NCBI GenBank assembly: GCA_022820545.1
Contig: JAJEFG010000048.1
Coordinates: 1-64,000, forward strand
Direction: 5' to 3'
DNA length: 64,000 bases
From: Acidobacteriota bacterium
GTDB lineage: Bacteria; Acidobacteriota; Vicinamibacteria; Marinacidobacterales; Marinacidobacteraceae
Shown here piece after piece: positions 48,287-56,936 of the stretch; position 1 is the stretch's first letter; each line of letters begins with the position of its first letter. The notes beneath the pieces are model-generated. The model saw only the letters and a program-made list of their open reading frames with translations. It did no database searches and was not told the origin of the DNA. The translations under genes and the position numbers were made by a program.

Positions 48287-49425
48287 GCGCCGCTTCCGAA
48301 CTGGCGATCCAGGAGCTGCTCCTTTCGGGGGCCACCCGGGAAGCGGTGGACGCGTTCATCGAGGCGCACGACTTTCCCATTCGGGAGGGGCCCCACACCA
48401 CCTTCGTGTACCGGGGCGAAGCCACTTCCGTCCTGCTCGGGCACTGGCTCTTCGGGACCTCCGCGGCGCGGGAGATGGAACGGGTCCCCCGCTCGGACCT
48501 GTGGTTCCTGACCCTCGACCTGCCGGCGGAATCGCGCGTCGAGTACCGGTTCCAGCGGGTCCGGGGAGCGGATGCGGAGTGGATCCTGGATCCGCTCAAC
48601 GCGAGCACGGTGCGCGACCCCTTCGGTGTCTGGTCGGTGTGTCACGGCGAGGGGTACCAGCGGCCGGAGTGGACCGAGGAGGATCCCCAGGTCGGCCGCG
48701 GCGAACTGTCGGTCACGCACGTCCGGAGCCGGTCCCTCGGAACCCGCCCGGTATCCGTCTACACGCCGTTCGGCTTCCGGAACCGGCGCCGGTATCCCCT
48801 GCTCGTGGTGCTCGACGGCGGGGACTATCTCCGCCACGCCGCCTTCCGGACCGTCCTCGACAACCTGATCCACCGGCGCGAGATCCCGCCGCTGATCGCC
48901 GCTTTCGTGACTCCGCAAAAGCGCATCCGCGAGTACGCGGACAATCCGGCCCACGCGGAGTTCCTGACCTCGGACCTCGTGTCGCATCTCCAGACCGAGT
49001 TCCCGCTCCGGCTCCGCCCCGACGACCGCGGGCTGGTGGGCGCCGGACTCGGCGCGGTGGCGGCCCTGACCGCCGCGTGGCGCTATCCGGGCTTCTTCGG
49101 GAAGCTCCTGCTCTCGTCGGGATCGTTCACCTTCACCGACTTCGGGCCGAGCACGCGGACCGCCCTCCTCGACCCGGTGGTGGACTTCGTGAACGCCTAC
49201 CGCGCGGACCCGCGCCGGGTGAGCAGCCGGGTGTTCGTCAGTTGCGGAATCTACGAGCCGCTCATCTACGAGAACCGGTCGCTCGTGCCGCTGCTCCGGG
49301 AGAGCGGCATGGAGGTCCGCTACGTCGAGGCTCCCGACGGCCACAACTGGGAGAACTGGCGCGACCGGCTGCGCGTCGGCCTGTCGTGGCTCCTCCCCGG
49401 GCCGCTCTGGCTCTACTACCGATGA
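48283..49425 (+). CDS. Esterase D/enterochelin-esterase-like protein lacking the catalytic serine
   Basis: A 380-residue protein with an N-terminal immunoglobulin-like region (about 35-110, like the Fes N-terminal domain) and an alpha/beta-hydrolase domain (about 145-378). The nucleophile elbow, normally GxSxG (GQSFGG in Fes relatives), reads GAGLG at 253-257, so the serine is replaced by Gly255. The acid-histidine end is kept (EAPDGHNWENWRDRL). It is therefore probably not a working esterase; it may bind ligand or scaffold its S51-like neighbour. GTG start overlapping the upstream stop (GTGA). Confidence 0.78.
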   Translation: MSAASELAIQELLLSGATREAVDAFIEAHDFPIREGPHTTFVYRGEATSVLLGHWLFGTSAAREMERVPRSDLWFLTLDLPAESRVEYRFQRVRGADAEWILDPLNASTVRDPFGVWSVCHGEGYQRPEWTEEDPQVGRGELSVTHVRSRSLGTRPVSVYTPFGFRNRRRYPLLVVLDGGDYLRHAAFRTVLDNLIHRREIPPLIAAFVTPQKRIREYADNPAHAEFLTSDLVSHLQTEFPLRLRPDDRGLVGAGLGAVAALTAAWRYPGFFGKLLLSSGSFTFTDFGPSTRTALLDPVVDFVNAYRADPRRVSSRVFVSCGIYEPLIYENRSLVPLLRESGMEVRYVEAPDGHNWENWRDRLRVGLSWLLPGPLWLYYR

Positions 49426-49489
49426 CTCCGGGACCGCGGAGCGCCGCGAGGCGAAACGGCGCCCCACCGATCGAGCAGACCGGAGCGCG

Positions 49490-49540
49490 TCGGAGCGCCG
49501 GCCTCCGGCCGGCATCGCGGCCCGGCAGGGCCGCGAAAGG
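49490..49540 (+). repeat. Two-hairpin dispersed element, copy 4
   Basis: Hairpin 1 (49497-49513): GCCGGCC, TCC, GGCCGGC. Hairpin 2 (49515-49536): TCGCGGCCC, GGCA, GGGCCGCGA. Lies between the esterase-like gene and the PatB gene. Confidence 0.78.
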
Positions 49541-49547
49541 CTGAACG

Positions 49548-50774
49548 ATGACTTCGACCGACCTCGACCGGCTCATCCCCCGCGCCGGAACCGGATCGGT
49601 CAAGTGGGAGTACCGCGAGGGCGCGGTCGGGCACGGCTCCACGCTCGTCCCCGCCGAGGATCCCGACGTGATCCCCATGTGGGTCGCCGATATGGACTTC
49701 CCGTGTCCACCGGTGGTGACCGAGGCCATCCGGCGGCGCGCGGAGCATCCGATCTTCGGCTACAGCGTGGGGCTGGCGAGTCTGCGGGAAGCCTTCTGCG
49801 ACTGGTCGGCGGCCCGGCACGGGTTCCGCCCGGACCCCGACTGGGTCGTCCCCACCGAAGGAATCGTCCCCGACCTCGGTCTGCTGGTGCGCACCTTCCT
49901 CGAGCCGGGGCAGGGGGTCATCCTCCATCCGCCCGTCTATTTCCCGTTCTTCGGGGCCGTCCGCAACAACGGCGCCCAGATGCGCCTCTGCCCGCTCCGC
50001 CGGGAGGATGGGCCGGGGGTGGACGGCCGGAACCCCTACCGCCTGGACCTCGAGCGGTTCGAGAGGCTGGCGCGCGAGCCGGACACCCGGATGACGTTCC
50101 TCTGCACCCCGCAGAACCCGGTGGGGCGCGTCTGGACGCCCGGGGAGCTGACCGCGTTCGCCCGGATCGCCGCCCGGCACGGCCTCATCGTGGTCGCCGA
50201 CGAGATCCACGGCGACCTGATGCTGGACGGACGCCGGTTCACCCCCTGGCTCAGCCTCGAGCACCCCCCGGGGCTGCGCTCCGTCGTCGCCTCGGCGCCC
50301 AGCAAGACGTTCAACCTCGCCGGCCTCAAGTCCTCGTGTCTCCTCATTCCCGACGAGGAGATGCGCAACGCCTTTCGGCACGCCCGCGACCGGACCGGCG
50401 TCTACGGCGTGAACCCGCTGAGCGCCGCGGCGGCGGAGGCCGCCTGGCGCGGCGGCGGCCCCTGGCTCGACCGGGTGCTCGCCTACCTGAGCGAAAACGC
50501 CCGGACGCTGCGGCGTTTCTTCGCCGAACGCCCCGAACTGAAGGTCGGAACGGTCCCGGTCGAAGGGACGTATCTCGCCTGGCTCGATTTCCGGCGTACC
50601 GGTATCGAGGCGGGAGCGCTGGAGGACTTCCTGCTCGACAGGGCCAGGCTCCGGCTCGAGAACGGCGCGATCTTCGGCGAGGAGGGGCGGGGGTTCGCCC
50701 GGATGAACCTGGCGTGTCCACGGCCGCTCCTCGAGGAGGCGCTGGGCCGGCTGGAAGCGGCGCTGCGCGGATAG
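49548..50774 (+). CDS. PatB/MalY-type PLP-dependent C-S lyase/aminotransferase
   Basis: A 408-residue fold-type I PLP enzyme: MWVADMDFPCPPVV (the PatB/MalY start), FGYSVGLASLREAF, LCTPQNPVGRVWTPGEL, VVADEIHGDLM, and the PLP lysine in SAPSKTFNLAGL (about 254). The C-terminal YLAWLDFR is typical of the MalY/PatB group. These are cystathionine beta-lyases or related C-S lyases with weak aminotransferase activity, used in methionine synthesis or sulphur salvage. The gene stands alone after repeat copy 4. Confidence 0.87.
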   Translation: MTSTDLDRLIPRAGTGSVKWEYREGAVGHGSTLVPAEDPDVIPMWVADMDFPCPPVVTEAIRRRAEHPIFGYSVGLASLREAFCDWSAARHGFRPDPDWVVPTEGIVPDLGLLVRTFLEPGQGVILHPPVYFPFFGAVRNNGAQMRLCPLRREDGPGVDGRNPYRLDLERFERLAREPDTRMTFLCTPQNPVGRVWTPGELTAFARIAARHGLIVVADEIHGDLMLDGRRFTPWLSLEHPPGLRSVVASAPSKTFNLAGLKSSCLLIPDEEMRNAFRHARDRTGVYGVNPLSAAAAEAAWRGGGPWLDRVLAYLSENARTLRRFFAERPELKVGTVPVEGTYLAWLDFRRTGIEAGALEDFLLDRARLRLENGAIFGEEGRGFARMNLACPRPLLEEALGRLEAALRG

Positions 50775-50971
50775 CGTCGCGACGTCCGCGGGCCGCAGCG
50801 CCGCGCGTGCCGGCTGTTTCCGAAGCAGAGCGCTCGCTCTGCGGAGACCCCTTGAGCACGAGGGATGGGAGGCGGCGCCAGCCGGCCTCCATTCCTCGTA
50901 GCTCGGGAACCCGGCGTCCCAAGCCGCCGCGCGATTGCGACCCGAGGGCGGTGGTCCCGGGCCCGCGGTCC

Positions 50972-53900
50972 CTACGCCAGGAAGTCGTTCCAGGCGCGGG
51001 CGCGGAGGCTGTCTTCCCCGTGGGTGACGAGCGCGGTGACCACGTGCCGGGCCAGTGAGGGATCGGTGATCAGCGGCACGCCCCGGTCCACCGCGCGGCG
51101 GCGCACCAGGTAGCCGTCCGGGCGGCCCTCGGGATCGAAGGCGACGGGGACGTTCACCACGAGGTCCACTTCTCCGCGGTCGATGAGGTCGAGGGCGCTC
51201 AGCGGGCCCGGCGCGTCGAACCCGGCGCCGAGCGGGCGCTGTTCGGAGCGCACCCGGGCCACTTCGGTCGCGTCGATGCCGTTGTCGCGCAGCACGCGGC
51301 AGGTTCCCGAGGTCGCGTAGATCCTGAGGCCCAGTTCCTCGGCCATCGTCCGGGCGGTGCGGATGAAACGGTGCTTCCAGCGCGGCGGCCCGAGCGAGAG
51401 CAGGACGCCCTTCTTCGGACCGCGGAAACCGGTGGCCACCAGGCCGTGGAGGAGCGCCTCGTGGAAGGACTCGCCGAGACACCCCACCTCGCCGGTGCTC
51501 GCCATCTCCACGCCCAGCAGCGGGTCGGCGCCCATGAGCCGCGAGAAGGAGAACTGCGGCACCTTGACGCCGACGTGCTCGAGTTCGTAGAGCGGGCGGT
51601 GCTCCATCCCGGGGTCGGCGCCGAGCATGATGCGGGTGGCCGCCCTGGCGTAGTTGCGTCCCGTCACCTTCGAGACGAACGGCAGGCTGCGGGACGCCCG
51701 CAGGTTGCACTCGATCACCTTCACGATGCCGTCGCGGTGCAGCAACTGGATGTTGCAGGGGCCGGTGACCCGCAGTTCCTTCGCGACCTGCTGCGCGATG
51801 CGGCGCACCTGTCCCAGGGTGGGGATGGTCATGTCCACGGGCGGCAGCACGAGCGTCGCGTCGCCGCTGTGGACGCCGGCGTCCTCGACGTGTTCGCTGA
51901 CGGCCCAGAGCACCACCTCGCCGCGGTTCGCGACCAGGTCGATCTCGATCTCCCGGGCGTCCTCCTCGAACTTGGAGATGACGACCGGGTGCTCGGGGGA
52001 AATCGCCTTCGCCTTCCGCAGGATGCGGGCGAGCTCGTGGTGTTCGTGGGCGACGGACATGGCGGCGCCGCTCAGCACGTAGCTCGGGCGCACGAGAACG
52101 GGGAAGCCACCCAGTTCCTCCACGATGCGCTCCGCGTCGGCGGCATCGGTCACGTGGGCCCAGCGCGGCTGGTCCACTCCGATCCGGTCGAGGAGGGCGC
52201 TGAACTTGTTGCGGTCCTCGGCCCGGTCGATGTCCTCGGCGGACGTGCCGAGGATCGGGACGCCGGCGTGGTGGAGGCGCATCGCCAGCCGGTTCGGGAT
52301 CTGGCCGCCCATGCTGACCACCACCCCGTCGGGCCGCTCCTTCTCCACGAGGTCGAGGACCGATTCCACGCTCACCTCGTCGAAGACCAGCTTGTCGCAG
52401 ATGTCGTAGTCGGTGCTCACCGTCTCCGGGTTGTAGTTGAGCATCAGGGTCTCGAACCCGAGCTCCGCCGCCGCCTGGACGGCATTCACGCAACACCAGT
52501 CGAACTCGACCGAGGATCCGATCCGGTAGACCCCGGAGCCGATCACCAGGATCCGGCGGCGGCCGCCGGCGGGAGGTCCCACCCCCTCGTCGCCGCTCGC
52601 GTGGTAGGTGGAGTAGAGGTAGTTCGTCTCGGCCGGGAACTCGGCGGCCAGGGTGTCGATCCGGGCGATGTGCGGACCGACGCCGGCCTCCCGGCGCGCC
52701 GCCCGCGCCTCGCCCCGCGCCCGCCCGGTCAGGAACTCGAGCGACTCGTCGGAAAAACCCTGTTCCTTGGCCTTCTCGAGGGTCGCCGCCGGGATCGGCC
52801 AGCCGCCCCGTTCGACCTCCGCCTCGGTCCGCATGGCTTCGGCGACCCCGTGGAGGAACCACGGATCGATCCGGGTGAGGTCGTGGATCTCGGTAATCGC
52901 CTCGGGGACCCGGTCGGCTTCCACGGCCTCCCTCAGCGCCTGGGCGAGCGCAAAGACGCGGCGCGGGGTCGCGTTCTTCAGTTCGTCGTCCCGGTCCTCG
53001 AACTCGAAGGCCCGCGAATCGAGCCCCTTGACGCCGATGTCGAGCATGCGGAGCGCCTTCTGGAGCACCTCCGGGAAGGTGCGGCCGATGGCCATCACCT
53101 CCCCGACGCTCTTCATCTCGCTGCCGATCCTGGTCCCGGCCTCCTGGAACTTGCCGAGGTCCCAGCGGGGCGCCTTGAGCACCAGGTAGTCGAGCGCCGG
53201 CTCGAAGAACGCCTTCGTGACCCCCGTGATCGCGTTTTTCAGGTCGGGAAGCGTGAACCCGAGCCCCAGTTTCGCCGCCACGTAGGCGAGCGGGTACCCG
53301 GTCGCCTTGCTGGCGAGCGCCGACGAACGCGAGAGCCGGGCGTTCACCTCGATGACCCGGTAGTCCGCTCCCGTCGGGCTCAGCGCGAACTGCACGTTGC
53401 ACTCGCCCACGATGCCGAGGTGCTGGATCGTCCTGATCGAGACGGTGCGCAGGAGCTGGTACTCCTCGTCGTTCAGCGTCTGCGACGGCGCCACCACCAG
53501 GGACTCCCCGGTGTGGATCCCCATGGGATCCATGTTCTCCATGTTGCAGACGGTGATGCAGTTGTTCTCCCGGTCGCGCACCACCTCGTACTCGATTTCC
53601 TTCCAGCCGCGGAGGGATTCCTCGACGAGGACCTGGGCCTGCTTCGTGTCGTGGGCGCCGAAGATGTTGGTGAGGGCGGCTTCGAGCTCTGCCTCCGTGT
53701 CGACGATGGCGCTCCCCTTGCCGCCGAGCGCGAAGCCGATGCGCAGCATCAGGGGGAGTCCGATCTTCCGGGCGGCCTCCCGCGCCTCGGCGCGGCTGTG
53801 GCACACGATGCTTCGGGCGGTCAGCACCCCGATTTCGGCGAGCCGGGCGTTGAAACGCCCGCGGTCCTCGGTGTCGCGGATGCTCTTGACCGGCGTGCCC

Positions 53901-54244
53901 AGCACCTGGATGCCGGCCTCCCGGAACCACTCCTCGAGGTCGAGGCCGCAGTTGAGCGCCGTCTGTCCGCCGAAGGAGAGCGCGACGCCGTCCACGCCCT
54001 CCTCCTCGGCGACCTGGCGGACCAGGCGCGGCGTCACCGCGTTCAGGTAGAGGCGGTCCGCCATCCCCTCGCTGGTCTGGATGGTCGCGATGTTCGGGTT
54101 CACGAGGACGGTGCGCACGCCCTCCTCGCTGAACGCCTTGATGGCCTGGGACCCGGAGTAGTCGAACTCGCCGGCCTGGCCGATCTGGAGCGCCCCCGAG
54201 CCGAGGACGATGACGGACTGCGGTTTCGGCGGGGCTTTGCTCAC
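50972..54244 (-). CDS. carB: Carbamoyl-phosphate synthase large subunit
   Basis: The 1090-residue ATP-consuming subunit making carbamoyl phosphate for pyrimidine and arginine synthesis. Two duplicated ATP-grasp halves are visible: the first begins VIVLGSGALQIGQAGEFDYSG with NPNIATIQTSEG, the second has ILVIGSGVYRIGSSVEFDW with NYNPETVSTDYD. A C-terminal MGS-like allosteric domain (about 955-1090) carries LGLRIYATSGTCR. The start is assigned to the GTG that overlaps the carA stop (GTGA). Length is near the family norm of about 1070. Confidence 0.95.
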   Translation of the reverse strand: MSKAPPKPQSVIVLGSGALQIGQAGEFDYSGSQAIKAFSEEGVRTVLVNPNIATIQTSEGMADRLYLNAVTPRLVRQVAEEEGVDGVALSFGGQTALNCGLDLEEWFREAGIQVLGTPVKSIRDTEDRGRFNARLAEIGVLTARSIVCHSRAEAREAARKIGLPLMLRIGFALGGKGSAIVDTEAELEAALTNIFGAHDTKQAQVLVEESLRGWKEIEYEVVRDRENNCITVCNMENMDPMGIHTGESLVVAPSQTLNDEEYQLLRTVSIRTIQHLGIVGECNVQFALSPTGADYRVIEVNARLSRSSALASKATGYPLAYVAAKLGLGFTLPDLKNAITGVTKAFFEPALDYLVLKAPRWDLGKFQEAGTRIGSEMKSVGEVMAIGRTFPEVLQKALRMLDIGVKGLDSRAFEFEDRDDELKNATPRRVFALAQALREAVEADRVPEAITEIHDLTRIDPWFLHGVAEAMRTEAEVERGGWPIPAATLEKAKEQGFSDESLEFLTGRARGEARAARREAGVGPHIARIDTLAAEFPAETNYLYSTYHASGDEGVGPPAGGRRRILVIGSGVYRIGSSVEFDWCCVNAVQAAAELGFETLMLNYNPETVSTDYDICDKLVFDEVSVESVLDLVEKERPDGVVVSMGGQIPNRLAMRLHHAGVPILGTSAEDIDRAEDRNKFSALLDRIGVDQPRWAHVTDAADAERIVEELGGFPVLVRPSYVLSGAAMSVAHEHHELARILRKAKAISPEHPVVISKFEEDAREIEIDLVANRGEVVLWAVSEHVEDAGVHSGDATLVLPPVDMTIPTLGQVRRIAQQVAKELRVTGPCNIQLLHRDGIVKVIECNLRASRSLPFVSKVTGRNYARAATRIMLGADPGMEHRPLYELEHVGVKVPQFSFSRLMGADPLLGVEMASTGEVGCLGESFHEALLHGLVATGFRGPKKGVLLSLGPPRWKHRFIRTARTMAEELGLRIYATSGTCRVLRDNGIDATEVARVRSEQRPLGAGFDAPGPLSALDLIDRGEVDLVVNVPVAFDPEGRPDGYLVRRRAVDRGVPLITDPSLARHVVTALVTHGEDSLRARAWNDFLA

Positions 54245-55374
54245 GGTCCGGCGCATTCCCCGACGAAGGCGTCGAACAGGTACGCGGTGTCTTCCGGCCC
54301 GGGATGGGCCTCGGGGTGGAACTGGATGCTCCGGAACGGCCGGTCGAGCGAGCGGATGCCCTCGTTCGTGCCGTCGTTCAGGTTCTGGAACCACGGTTCC
54401 CAACCGGCGGGCAAGGTGTCCTCATCCACCGCGTAGCCGTGGTTCTGGCTGGTGATGAAGGAACGGCCGCTGACGAGGTCCCGCACCGGCTGGTTCACGC
54501 TGCGGTGCCCGTAGGGCAGCTTGAAGGTCCGGGCTCCGGCGGCCATGGCGAGCAACTGGTTGCCGAGACAGACCCCGAAGATCGGGCCCCGGAACCACTC
54601 CATCACCGATCGGAGTTCCCGCGCGAGTCCCTGGAGGTCGCCGGGATCGCCGGGGCCGTTCCCGAGCATGATCCCCGCGGCGTCCCGGGCCGCCTCCGCG
54701 AACGGTTCGAGACCCGAGACCCGGTGGACCCGGGCGCCCCGGGAGACGAGCGAGCGGACGATGTTGTCCTTGGCGCCCACGTCCACGAGCAGGACCTCGG
54801 GTCCGTCCTCGGCACCGTAGTACGCCGGGGCGCCGGGCGCCACCTGTTCGAAGACCTGCCGGCGCATCTCGACCGCGGAAGCCTGGTCCCGCGCGTCCGC
54901 GGGGGTGAGCCCGGCGGCGAAGAGCACCCCCTGCATCGTGCCGGCTTCGCGAAGGCGCATGGTGAGCGCACGGGTGTCCACCCCCTCGATCCCCGGTACC
55001 CCTTCGGCCGCCAGCCAGGCGCCGAGCGACCGGACGCCGGCGTGGTGGCTGTACCGCGGCTCGTGGTGCTGGACCACGAGTCCCTGGACCTGGATCCGAC
55101 CGGACTCGAAGGGTCCTTCGATGGAACCCGCCGGGCGTGCGGCGGGAACGCCGTAGTTGCCCTGGAGCGGATAGGTCAGCACCAGGATCTGCCCCCGGTA
55201 GGACGGGTCGGTGAGGGTCTCCACGTACCCCGCCATGCCGGTGTTGAACACGACCTCCCCGGCCACCGGCCGATCGAGGGCCGCACCGAACGAACGACCC
55301 GGGAATTCGACGCCGTCTTCGAGGTGAAGTCGTATCCCGCCGCGTGCGGGGCGCATATCCGGTTCCGAACTCAA
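54241..55374 (-). CDS. carA: Carbamoyl-phosphate synthase small subunit
   Basis: The glutaminase subunit that feeds ammonia to CarB. The 377-residue product has the N-terminal CPSase_sm domain (EVVFNTGMAGYVETLTDPSYRGQ) and a class I glutamine amidotransferase domain with nucleophile Cys in FGVCLGNQLLA and His-x-Glu in IQFHPEAHPGP. A TTG start is assigned: a TAGAGT box lies 11 nt upstream. An ATG six codons in (55356) is the alternative. First gene of the carAB operon. Confidence 0.93.
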   Translation of the reverse strand: MSSEPDMRPARGGIRLHLEDGVEFPGRSFGAALDRPVAGEVVFNTGMAGYVETLTDPSYRGQILVLTYPLQGNYGVPAARPAGSIEGPFESGRIQVQGLVVQHHEPRYSHHAGVRSLGAWLAAEGVPGIEGVDTRALTMRLREAGTMQGVLFAAGLTPADARDQASAVEMRRQVFEQVAPGAPAYYGAEDGPEVLLVDVGAKDNIVRSLVSRGARVHRVSGLEPFAEAARDAAGIMLGNGPGDPGDLQGLARELRSVMEWFRGPIFGVCLGNQLLAMAAGARTFKLPYGHRSVNQPVRDLVSGRSFITSQNHGYAVDEDTLPAGWEPWFQNLNDGTNEGIRSLDRPFRSIQFHPEAHPGPEDTAYLFDAFVGECAGP

Positions 55375-55385
55375 ACCGGCCGGAA

Positions 55386-55391
55386 ACTCTA
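55386..55391 (-). promoter_or_regulatory. Probable -10 box of carAB (TAGAGT)
   Basis: TAGAGT on the minus strand followed by 11 nt and the carA TTG. Confidence 0.4.
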
Positions 55392-55520
55392 TCAGTCCGT
55401 CACGCTCTTCGGTCCGTCGGGGTTGAGGAATCTCCGGGGGAAAAGTAAGCTCCCGGCCCGCTCTCGAACTTGCCGCCGAGCCGGTCTTGCCAAGCAGGCC
55501 GAGGAGGCGAAGGGAACACC

Positions 55521-56684
55521 ATGACCCACCTGATCTCCCGTCCCGCGTTTCGCCGGGCGAGCCGCCTCGCCCTGGCTACGGCGCTCCTTGCCCTCTCGAC
55601 GTCAGCAGGGTTCGCCGCGTCCTCCGGGACGCAGTTGCCCCAGGATCCCCCGGTCCTTCACTTCGTGGCGTCGGGCGAATACGCGTACTCCGCGGCGCGG
55701 GTCACCGTGGACGTTCGACTCGAGGAGGGAGCCCGCCTGAACGTGACGCTCACCTCCCCCTCGGGCAGCCGCGAGAACCTCACGATGGACCGCGACGGAA
55801 ACCGCCATTCGTGGACGGGTCAACTCAGAGAGCCCGGCGCCTGGCGGGCCGAGGCCACGGTGAGCGGGGTGGGATCCCCGCAGTCGGCGGACGCGAGCGT
55901 CTCCCTCGACCCGGGCACCCCGACCTGTTCGCTGGACATCAGCGGCCCCGAGCAGGCCACCCACTACCTCGACGCCGAGTTCGTGGTGGACGCGTGCGGC
56001 TCCAGCGCCGTCACCGGCGAGATCGCGACCCGCTACATCACCGTGTCGCAGGACGGCGTGCAGATATCCACCCTCGACGCGAGCGCCCAGTGCGAGCGCC
56101 GGTTCATCCTCCAGGGAGGCGGGACGTACGAAGCCACCGTCACCATCGCCGATGACCGGGGAGTCACCGCCTCCTGCAGCGGCACGGACCTGGGAGTGGA
56201 CGCGCTCTACCCGCGCTACTGGCCCATCGCGGACTTCGCCACCGGAACCTACAAGAGCGAGCGCACGGACATCGTTCCGACCCCCGAGGCCTCCTGGCTC
56301 AGCGGCGCCGGGGTGGGCATCACCGTCCCGCGCGACGAAGCGGCCGAGCGCACCAACGCGGTCACGGTCCGGGCCGGCGGCGGCTTCGCCCACAACTTCT
56401 GGACGGGGTCGTCGGTGGACGTCGTGCTGACCCGGCAGACTCCCGGCGGGTTCTTCGGTCTGGGAGGCGGCGCCTGGGGTATCGGAGACAACGACATCCT
56501 GGACGCTGCGGTGTTCGGCACCGCGGGCATCAACCTCCCCAACTACACCGGCGCCGGCCAGATGCAGGCGTTCGCCGAAATCCGGCTGTTCGCCCGGCAC
56601 ATCTCGGCGCCGCAGGACAACTTCTCCGGCCTCGTCGGTATCCGCCTCAATTTCAAGCGGACGCACGAACTCCGGGCTCGCTGA
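55521..56684 (+). CDS. Secreted beta-rich protein of unknown function
   Basis: A 387-residue exported protein. The signal peptide (LALATALLALSTSAGFAA) is clear. Residues about 40-130 look like an immunoglobulin-like fold (ARVTVDVRLEEGARLNVTLTSPSG...PGAWRAEATVSG). A second similar region with four Cys follows (about 135-220). The last 150 residues alternate strands and end GLVGIRLNFKRTHELRAR, resembling an outer-membrane barrel more than a soluble domain. No family recognised. A GGAGGCGAAGGG purine stretch precedes the ATG. Divergent from carA. Confidence 0.65.
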   Translation: MTHLISRPAFRRASRLALATALLALSTSAGFAASSGTQLPQDPPVLHFVASGEYAYSAARVTVDVRLEEGARLNVTLTSPSGSRENLTMDRDGNRHSWTGQLREPGAWRAEATVSGVGSPQSADASVSLDPGTPTCSLDISGPEQATHYLDAEFVVDACGSSAVTGEIATRYITVSQDGVQISTLDASAQCERRFILQGGGTYEATVTIADDRGVTASCSGTDLGVDALYPRYWPIADFATGTYKSERTDIVPTPEASWLSGAGVGITVPRDEAAERTNAVTVRAGGGFAHNFWTGSSVDVVLTRQTPGGFFGLGGGAWGIGDNDILDAAVFGTAGINLPNYTGAGQMQAFAEIRLFARHISAPQDNFSGLVGIRLNFKRTHELRAR

Positions 56685-56705
56685 CGCCCACGGGCTGCTG
56701 GCGCG

Positions 56706-56936
56706 TTGCCTGGCCGTAGGCGGTTGGTCGCCGCGGTGACCGGGCTGGTTCTGCTGCACCTGCTCGTGGCGCTGGCGCCGGCCGAACCGCGGCTGTTCGG
56801 GACCCCTTTCGGGCTGGTGCTGGAGCTCCTGATCGTGGGGCTGTCCACGCTCGTCCTCTGGCTCGCCGTACGAACGCTGTTGCCGGAGGCCGAAGGCGCG
56901 GGCGGTACGCGGCGCGCCGATCCGGACCCGCCATGA
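56706..56936 (+). CDS. DUF3311-like small membrane protein
   Basis: A 76-residue protein with two membrane helices (LVAAVTGLVLLHLLVALAP and PFGLVLELLIVGLSTLVLWLAV) around PRLFGTPFG, the pattern of DUF3311 proteins. These small proteins are commonly encoded directly before sodium/solute symporters, as here, where the stop overlaps the symporter start (ATGA). It may be a subunit or stabiliser. TTG start; the alternative is a later in-frame start. Confidence 0.7.
   Translation: MPGRRRLVAAVTGLVLLHLLVALAPAEPRLFGTPFGLVLELLIVGLSTLVLWLAVRTLLPEAEGAGGTRRADPDPP

Noticed and set aside
50871-50945. Further copy of the two-hairpin element between PatB and carB
   Set aside because: It shares short GGAACCCGGCGTCCC-like stretches but I could not pair both hairpins; too degenerate to count.
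49416-53930. Open frame of about 1500 codons on the minus strand
   Set aside because: It is the shadow frame of carB continuing through PatB antisense sequence. Its translation is Arg/Pro/Gly-rich low complexity, as expected in GC-rich DNA.
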